A DNA stretch of 13,880 nt, taken from assembly GCA_028565635.1 (NCBI GenBank), contig JAOXYB010035528.1, forward strand, positions 1 to 13,880, in the 5' to 3' direction. This DNA comes from Phoronis ovalis. Its lineage: Eukaryota > Phoronida > Phoronidae. Under the pieces are notes generated by a model. The model did no database searches, was not told the DNA's origin, and saw nothing but the letters and a program-made list of their open reading frames with translations. The position numbers were made by a program, and so were the translations under genes. Shown here piece after piece: positions 1-13,880 of the stretch. Numbering within the stretch: the first letter of the stretch is position 1; each line of letters begins with the position of its first letter.

Positions 1-240
1 ATCCCACTAACAGTGAATTTGATGCGCTTGACATGGACGCCAGTCGGCCATTTTGGTTCTGAATGACCCCAAAATCATTGTCAATATGCAAGTAATATAT
101 CATTTAAGTTTCAAATGGATATCACATTCCCTTATTGAGATATCTCGATAACAGTGAATCTGACGCGGCGGTTGCAGGGTAAATCCCAAAGTACCTCCAG
201 CCTACTGCTGGGGGTACAATGACACAAGGGCAAGGAGATA
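1..240 (+). repeat. Repeat-like segment with direct repeat
   Basis: AACAGTGAATTTGATGCG at 9-26 recurs as AACAGTGAATCTGACGCG at 150-167 (16 of 18). The segment is richer in GC than the downstream region, for example CGCGGCGGTTGCAGGG. It continues past the start of the window and reads like the inner part of a transposable element, but I cannot name the family. Confidence 0.4.
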
Positions 241-3200
241 ACATAAGGAAATTCTTCACATTAAAGTACATTGATTCAACTAGTTATATCAGTAAAAATG
301 TTCATTTCATGTAAAAGTAAGACCAGGAAATGAACACAGGCTATGTTTTAGGAGAAATAGTGCATGAGGTCAGTAAATGGAACTGGATACTCAAAATACA
401 AGACAAGATGTATGCATTCTAACTTTCAAAAGATCATCAGTAACTGAAAATGGGAAAAATGTAGCCTGCTTTTAGGTAGTCCTGGACTCTTTGGTAGTCA
501 TTTAAAGGAAAGTGACCCAGACACAGGTGATGCGTTTTATGCATGTGTAAACAATAGTCATATGGTAGAATAAAAATTTTGTCAAGAGAGTTAGATTAGG
601 AATTTTTGTGTGTATATACCCTTTACAGCACAGGAGTGGCAAATGACTTTCGGCGGAGTAGTCAAAATTGACTTTCGATAGCCAGAGAGTATCCAGAGGA
701 TGATAAATGAATTCATGTGGTAGGAATTACATATTTTTCGAAAGATTTAAATTCTGGAGTCACTTTAACTGGAATTCCACAGGGCGTGCCTACGAGGGAG
801 TCCAGGATGCCTCACAAGTCAAATTATCAAGATGCATATGTAGCAAACTTTATGAAACTTATAGGATCATCTTTTTGGCAACCTGCATTGTAATAGTACT
901 AGAAAAATAAACATTGAATACATAAACTATTATTCTTCATTAATCTTGACAATCTTTTCTTGTTGACTGCCCAAGCAAAGAACATATCCACCTTCAACAC
1001 TTGTAAATCACGCTAGTTGAATGATAGCTTGATGTTGACCCATTATAATATTTACTAAACAACTGTTTGTAAATAATATCTATCATTTAACAATTTTCTT
1101 TAGACAGTAAACATCTTATTACCACAATAGATCATTCCTTACTTAATTATATTGATCAGATGCCTCTTTCTATAATTTTAGGAATTCAAAACGAAACTCA
1201 AATTTTGCATTATCTGTATTCATACAATTCAGATCTTGCAGAACTTCCTTTCAAATCAGGATATTTAGATAACTGATTGCATTGAATTTGACCAGAAAAG
1301 AACACCACTCCTCTCTTCAATCCAGATACTAAAATTCAAAACTAAATTTTAATAGTTTGTAAATCTCTAGCTGGAGGCTGTTTTAATAGACTCCTATCCT
1401 CCTGTAGTAATTCAAAGATGCTGCATATCATCCAATCTGTGTTTGAAATATGTGCTTCCAAACATTCACAAACAAAAGCTATGTATGCTATTTTTGTAAA
1501 TGAAGTTTTCATAACTTCATCTATTCAAACACTGTCCACAAATGATAATCTTTGTGCCATTAGTTTATGAAGACTGTATAATAGACCCAAGGCTAAATAT
1601 ATGTAGCAGATTGATTGTACATTGCTCTTTTAGATTTTGCTCAATAGCTAAACATTTTTCTAACAGTTACATTTACTGTCACGTTTAACAAATATTTCAA
1701 TTTTTTTACTGACAACTTTCAATTTTTACAAGCAATGTAAAAGAATGAAAGATAAGGAACATAATTGATTATGTGTATCTGTTTACATTATTTATTCAAG
1801 TGAAAAAATCAAGTTTATTTTGTTGCACACATATTTGAATAGTCAGTTTGTTTAGTCTTTTTTCATCTAAAATGATTCAGTTGGCTTTTTTTTATTATAA
1901 ATTTCTTTTCTAATTATTCAAAATCAAATTGTAGAGGGAACAGACAAATATATGAAAGTATATATTTTTGGAAAGACCATACTTTAGCGATCATACATCC
2001 AAGACTGAGTTTCAAAAGTATCATCCTGACCTGATATTGTAAAAATAAACAGACCAGCCATTGGCTTTGGCCTCAGGGTGGGGTAAATGAACTGCTTAAT
2101 AACAAGAGGTCTCCAGATGGCCATTAGGAACCTGATCAATCACAACAAGTTATGATTATGACATCATATGTGAGTGAAATTGACACAACAATTCTGGAAA
2201 ATTGGCTTTTAATGTGTTGCAAATACATAATTCTAACAGTGCGGTATTGTGTCAGAAACAAGTGCATAATACAGTTTTCGAGAAACATCCTCCTTGATGT
2301 ATTCTTTATTTTTATAATGTATTCCTTTCTAGAATTGATTTTGGTAAGATTTTTCACAGAAATATAGCTAAAAATATGACAGCACAGAAAGATCCAGATT
2401 TTACAATTTTTTGAATTATCACATGCTCAACTTGCATCTTTTCGGAATGTATTATTTTTAAAGAAATTTTCAGCAAAAATATTTTTATGTTAAAAAATGT
2501 AAAAAGAAATTTTATAACCGATAATAAAACTTATAAGTACAGAAAAAATTTGAATGACTCTTAAGCACTCATTAAATTCTCATTCTTCATCCACCCAATG
2601 TCACAGCTTTTTTCTTTTCCTTATATGCTAGTCTTTCACTCGATTTACCAGTAACTATAATTTTCATCATGTATACACTCTATCAAGTTGTGATATTACT
2701 CATAAATATATGTATAACTGTCACATCAAAGCATATCTAGCTGCAAGCCGATTTCTTACACAATGAAACAAGTGAATTTATTGAGCTAGTCAAAGTTTAT
2801 AGCAACTGGATAATTACATATATCAAGGATTGCAAACCGCAGGACACTTTTATTCCTTTGTAGGGATTTTACAATTTCATATCTATAGGAATGCAAAAAA
2901 ATTTATGTGAATTTTTAATATATACAATTTACATAAACATAAAATACATATTAACCGAGGGATTTGAAACTATGGTTATAATGGCTTTCTAAAAACCATG
3001 TGGCACTTATGTTTCTCTGCATACTAGGAAAATTTAATAATAAAGTCCAAATTAGGTTAACAGGGTATTCTTGGGAGATATTATTGTTAGTCTGACCATT
3101 AGATGAATGGTTTTACCATTACAGTGAAAAAAAGATTACAAAATGAAACTTTTACCTAAAACCATGCAAAATGTAGTGTAAGGGGTCATTTAGTGGTTAC

Positions 3201-4079
3201 TCAAGCCATCAAATGCATATTGAGATTCAATGGGTCGATATTTTTTACCAAAAAACATATTACTTAATTAAGACGGACATTGCTGACAAGCAAAACTACT
3301 AGACGAGTAAAACTACTATCTGGTTTCCATTTTGATTTCAAAATAAAGCAGTATAAAGTGACTAATGGATCCTCTGTATTTTAGAATTACACATGGTTAA
3401 CGGATACATAATTCTGACCTCATAAATGGAAAATTGACTGTACTTCCAGATCGAATAGTTAAAATAAATAAGGCACAAGTGTCAATGAGAAAATTAAATT
3501 CTTTAATGCTAGTAAATACAAGGCTGGATCCCTATAATCAAGTAACTGGAGTACAAGTCCTTAGGTAACCCACAACTTCTATAAAATATTCAAGCCCAGT
3601 TGGCATGCATAGAGAGTCCATGATCCAGATGGGTTGTTCCAGTCTTTTATAATGAGGCGAAACGCTGTAAAGTACTTTTGTTATAATGTTAAACTTGTGG
3701 CTACCTGAAGTTATATCAGTGGCTAAATGACATTTGAGAAACCAAACTTTGTGTACCATAATACAGAGTGGTTTATATCTCTTGCAGATCACAAAAAAAT
3801 ATTAATTCACCACTTACTAGTAATGTCTCACTCACATTCACTAAGAAACAGTGCCATTTTTCATCACAATTGCCATCAAACATTCTATGCCTAAAACAGG
3901 GCCATTTTAACATTTCATGTTTTAAAATGAGCTGTTCACGTACCATATAAGTTTACAGGTTTTTTCGGGAGATTTTACCTTTGATGTAATATATTATAAA
4001 TTTGAGCATTACACACTTGATGTAAAATAGGTAAAACTTAATTTACTATTGGTATGTGTCATAAAGCAGTCTCTGTGGA
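241..4079. other. Intergenic sequence downstream of MELK, no gene identified
   Basis: This is AT-rich with only short open frames. The longest is 84 codons on the minus strand (3538-3792), with no recognised domain and no homologous exon. A segment at about 1985-2140 is open on the minus strand and less AT-rich. A 21-bp piece at 1955-1975 matches an arm of the foldback element 20 of 21. These look like old repeat remains more than genes, but a small or multi-exon gene cannot be excluded. Confidence 0.55.
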
Positions 4080-4490
4080 ATTTGGTATAATTATGCCACG
4101 AATGGAATACCACAGAAAAGAGGTTTTCTAATTTTGGTGCCGAATTACTGGTTTTTACGAAAAATAAACAGTTTAATAAAAAAGGATCAAACTAACCACA
4201 GCATGACTGTCATTGACTGGGGTCATTCTAGGATGATGCTACTAGCACTTTTGGAAACTTATGACAAAACATCAATTGGAAGTATACTTATACCTCCATC
4301 TTGGAATTACCTCAGTGGTGTTGGGGTGTTTCATCTTTTATTAAATTAATGCTTTGATCAAAACTTTCATTTTTTGTTCAAGACTTCAGAACATCACCGA
4401 AGCAATTTGTGCATACCTTATATATGAGAAACTGTTTCAGAATGTTAAATTTTTCACTGCAGAATTTCACAGGGACTGAAAGCTTAGTAG
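4080..4490 (+). repeat. Dispersed repeat, copy A
   Basis: Four blocks are shared, in the same order and orientation, with copy B at about 9985-10450. They are 4121-4140 (19 of 20, starting AGGTTTTCTAATTTTG), 4183-4212 (GATCAAACT, then CACAGCA), 4297-4310 (CATCTTGGAATTA) and 4445-4466 (21 of 22, around TTTTTCACTGCAGAATT). Between blocks the copies have diverged and differ by small indels. A 71-codon open frame in this copy (4134-4349) is not preserved in copy B, so the repeat is probably non-coding. Confidence 0.75.
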
Positions 4491-6324
4491 GCAATAGAAC
4501 CTACTATATACAGAAATCCCCTGGAAGCCTTCTTAAAAAATAAAATCCCACGTCTTCTGTATTAATAAATCAGTTGTTTGCTTAATTTCTGCCATTTGCT
4601 GTTAAACTGGAGTAACATGTAATTCCAGTTTATCATACAAACCTGGGACTTTAAAACTTCTAACAGAAATCAGTATCACTGTGTTTCACTCATGTTAAGG
4701 AACAAACATTAAAAAGTGTATTAACGTACACTAATTGATATATCTGCACCACCAACACAATTCAAATTGTTTCTACCATAAAACCCCAACAAACATACAA
4801 CAAGCCAGCTTGAAGACAGACTTTAAGTCTCCTAATTCTTTTTTAATCATAATTTGTTACTACCTGTTTTATATTTTTAATTTTTAAAAAAACTTCAACC
4901 TGGATTGTTTTTGATCCAATGCCAAATTTATTAAATTATATATTTAAACTACACACCTACGTTTAAAATCACCTTTGCAAGAAAATCACTGTATTAACTC
5001 TGTATGAGTTGCATACATTTTTTAAAATGATGTGTATATGTAAAAAAATATTAACCCAAACTAGTAGAAGGCCACTATTACTGCAGTTTATAAACAACAC
5101 AAATTTGGCGAAAACAGTTGATACTTTAAATCATAAATTCATAAAAACTTGAAATCGCATTTTCATTGAAGTTTGTGTGCAGTATAATATATAAATGGAG
5201 ATATTTAATGACACACTGAATCAATTATCACATATTTAAAAATAAAATGAATCATTGAAAAATATTAACTGTGCAACAGTTATTTTGAACTATTCTTATT
5301 GTGCAGACGATAATCTACTGTACTGAACAGTAATCTGAAAAAAAAATCATCCCAACCGACAAGAAGATACAGATTTCAAAATAAAATTGAAATTTGATCT
5401 TGTATATGAAAACGCTCTTTCAGATATACAAAATAATAGCGACCATGACATTACAAAAGGATGGTATTTTTTTTCAAATGTTACGGAAACCTTATATGTT
5501 AGATATCAAATATAGGAATTAAAAATGAACAATATTTTAAATGAAAAACATAATTAAACTTTTTGCACAAAGAAAGGAAAAGTTTCTAATTTCTACAGAT
5601 TTTAAGAGAGTAAACGAAAATATGAAAATCTAATACCTCCAGTCTTTCACTTTTAAAGTAAAATGTTAAACTTAAAATAAACTTGTTAATGAAAGGATAA
5701 AAGACTGCAATTTTGTATAAAATCTCACTGACAAAACAGTGGAGCCATCTAGTGAATATAGAGCAAAACCATATTTGAAAAGGTCACGAAAGAACATTGA
5801 ATGCATTTACTTTTTTTTGTTCACTATTTAACAGCTCATTACACATTTGCAAATATTTGATTTTAAATGGAAAAGGTATTAGGTGAGGTTGTACTCTATT
5901 TACTACTTCGTACTGCACAGCAAACAGACTACATGCTGTTAAAGCCTTTTTGTTTGTACATTATTATTCGCACAAGACAGTTTGCTAATAGAATTTCCTC
6001 ATAGCTATTACATCACTTGATTTTACTATTCATTGCTTTCATAAAGATGCAAACTTATAGAGAAACAAATCATTGAGTATTAAATGTATTGTACTATTAT
6101 TAAATATCATACCAACTGAAAAAATTCAAAACATTAACACTTTTTTTTTAATTTTGAGAATGTCATAGTTTCTATTGAATTAGATAACAGAACATTTTTA
6201 TGTGTTTAACAAATAAACAACAATGTAGTTCTGTGCACCATCATGTGATAGTCTATGCTTCACATATAACAGGGGCATTATTAATAAAGTAAAATAACTT
6301 GTCAGATTCCTGTGGAGATACATA
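4491..6324. other. Intergenic sequence next to the MELK 3' end, nothing identified
   Basis: This is extremely AT-rich with many homopolymer A and T runs and dense stop codons in all frames. I found no coding, RNA or clear repeat signal. Confidence 0.65.
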
Positions 6325-6535
6325 TACATGTTGTGTGTTGTTTATTGTGATAACTTGGTTCGGTACACAAATTACACAGAAATTATTAAGATGTGTTTAC
6401 TCTTGGAGAAAGAAACCTTCATTTTGATTTACCTATGCCATACTGTTGTAATGTCGTTTCTACCGGTATGCAGTGGTTAGTGGGTAATACAGAAGTTACA
6501 AGTATATACTGCTGCTAAAATACATACATACATAT
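6325..6535 (-). other. MELK: MELK 3' UTR (predicted)
   Basis: About 200 AT-rich nt lie between the stop codon and the first good poly(A) signal. Immediately after the stop, the transcript sense has three tandem TATG/TGTA repeats (6521-6534), giving several UGUA cores. Whether this is a Pumilio-type or other maternal-RNA site is unknown. The 3' limit is inferred from the AATAAA only. Confidence 0.5.
6341..6346 (-). promoter_or_regulatory. poly(A) signal AATAAA
   Basis: On the minus strand the sequence reads CACAATAAACAACAC, about 190 nt after the stop codon, with TGTATATGTAT shortly downstream as a possible GU-rich element. It is the first canonical hexamer I found after the stop. Confidence 0.55.
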
Positions 6536-12907
<6,372 letters not shown>

Positions 12908-13054
12908 CTACAAGACAAAAGCACAATCTGAGGCTGTAGATGCATTACCACTATTTCAATATCTTTAATATTAGAAAGGATAGAATACACTGTTAAACGA
13001 GAAAGGTACGGTGGCTAGTCCATTTCAGGTGACTTATTCACACTTTATGCTTTG

Positions 13055-13628
13055 TGTTTAATTTGAGTAGTTACATGAATAAATAAAAGTATACATTTTT
13101 GGAAAGTTAGTAATATAAGGATTATGAAAAATTACTTTGTCTTTCACATGATTATGTAATTACCATGGGGGACCATTTTTGATGATACTCACTTTTTCCA
13201 AACCACTAACTTCAAAAAAATATAAGCCCAGCACTTCTACAGATACAAAGTTGAAACTTGACAAACATTTACTTCCAACAGGCATCTTTAATCAGATTGT
13301 TAATTTTTTCTTCTAACTATATGGGTGTCAGAAAAAACGGGAAAAAAATTTGAGCGGGTCATAACTGTTGAATAAAATTTTAATAATCTGCGACACTCTT
13401 TTAGTGATCTTTATTTGAAGTTAATTTTATATGCTTCATAACTACAGGGGTACGGAGGCATTTTTTTGAAACTTTTCTTTTCAAAAAAAACTTTTTATCT
13501 AAAATGGTTACATAATCATGTGTCAGATGGGAAAAGTAAATTTTCGTAGTCTTCAACTTACTACATTTCCAAAAATGTATTCTTTCGCTATGTTATCATT
13601 TCATTTCAACTGTTCAAAATTTAACATG
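13055..13628. repeat. Foldback / MITE-like element with long inverted arms
   Basis: Two inverted arms of about 170-190 bp flank a spacer of about 220 bp. Matching blocks in order are 13091-13105 against 13566-13580 (15 of 15, ATACATTTTTGGAAA), 13145-13159 against 13508-13522 (15 of 15, CACATGATTATGTAA) and 13211-13221 against 13460-13470 (A-rich). Partial similarity extends outward to about 13057 and 13626. Block spacing agrees between arms once a 13-bp extra stretch in the left arm (about 13160-13172) is allowed for. No long ORF lies inside and no clear target-site duplication was found. It sits in a MELK intron. Confidence 0.75.
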
Positions 13629-13665
13629 TAGGGTATAGTCCAAAACGTAGTTGAATAGAAATATT

Positions 13666-13740
13666 ACGGGTGGTGGGTATCGTACTTCAATACATATGTG
13701 GTGGGGTGGAAAATAAATCCATTTGACGGGTGGTTGGTAT
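13666..13740 (+). repeat. Short direct repeat at 60-bp spacing
   Basis: ACGGGTGGTGGGTAT at 13666-13680 recurs as ACGGGTGGTTGGTAT at 13726-13740, with a related GTGGTGGGGTGGA between them. The stretch is G-rich compared with its surroundings and lies just outside the foldback element, so it may be part of the same or a neighbouring repeat. Confidence 0.6.
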
Positions 13741-13880
13741 AAAGTTCAGGTCATCCTAATTACTTACCCTACGATTATTTTGTGCTCTTAATAAACGAAA
13801 TGCATTGTTATCTAAACTGTTTTAAAACTCAAATCACTCAGAGAATATACAAAAATAGTTGTCGAAATTCCCGGCATCAA

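Larger units (their letters stand above)
12908..13880 (-). other. MELK intron, 3' part (upstream exon not in window)
   Basis: I searched the minus strand for the exon encoding HRDLKP, which should precede ENLLLDEE, and found none. This intron therefore runs past the end of the window and is at least 973 nt long. It contains the foldback element and the G-rich direct repeat, plus a short splice-flanked open stretch at 13768-13816 that is not kinase-like. Confidence 0.8.

Noticed and set aside
707-910. 67-codon plus-strand frame
   Set aside because: No recognisable motif or homology, no splice context, and a composition typical of the flanking non-coding DNA.
2136-2367. Overlapping sense and antisense open frames of about 70 codons
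   Set aside because: Both are hydrophobic, low-complexity frames without motifs, and a chance overlap in AT-rich DNA explains them.
4134-4349. 71-codon plus-strand frame in repeat copy A
   Set aside because: The frame is not preserved in copy B of the same repeat, so it is unlikely to be a selected coding sequence.
12908-13880. Search for the MELK exon with HRDLKP and earlier exons
   Set aside because: No minus-strand stretch encodes the catalytic loop or glycine-rich loop, so these exons must lie beyond the window.

Overview
This is an animal nuclear genome window, very AT-rich, dominated by one multi-exon gene on the minus strand. The gene is an orthologue of MELK (maternal embryonic leucine zipper kinase, AMPK/SNF1-related family; PIG-1 in nematodes). 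An arthropod, probably an insect, is the best guess because of the base composition, the short-to-medium introns and the foldback-type repeats. The sequence does not prove the clade. There is no bacterial gene organisation, CRISPR array, rRNA or tRNA that I can see.

Layout, in gene order from high to low coordinates. Positions 12908-13880 are the 3' part of a large intron and hold a foldback (inverted-repeat) element. Eleven exons follow: 12839-12907, 12540-12632, 11814-11912, 11150-11317, 9710-9796, 9419-9547, 8605-8866, 8184-8313, 7434-7629, 7038-7141 and 6536-6716. The last carries the stop codon, and a poly(A) signal lies at 6341-6346. Every junction has AG/GT borders and compatible phases. 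The exons add up to 1518 nt, or 505 codons plus a stop. Exons for roughly the first 135 residues (ATP-binding lobe, hinge and HRDLKP catalytic loop) lie outside the window.

The visible protein runs from just after HRDLKP through DFG, the activation segment and the C-lobe, then the UBA-like domain, a low-complexity TP-rich linker and the C-terminal KA1 domain. This is the full MELK order. By family knowledge, the UBA-like region binds and supports the kinase domain, the KA1 domain binds membrane and can inhibit the kinase, and the linker is a phosphorylation platform.

Positions 1-6324 lie downstream of MELK and show no convincing gene. They hold a repeat-like segment at the start of the window, one copy of a dispersed repeat (about 4080-4490) whose second copy lies in a MELK intron (about 9985-10450), and several short open frames I could not assign. 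No undescribed biological system is evident. The items most worth a second look are the foldback element, the two-copy dispersed repeat, a divergent promoter-like stretch in the 1.35-kb intron, a conserved KEN box in the linker, and a competing splice donor after the GPRKVK exon.
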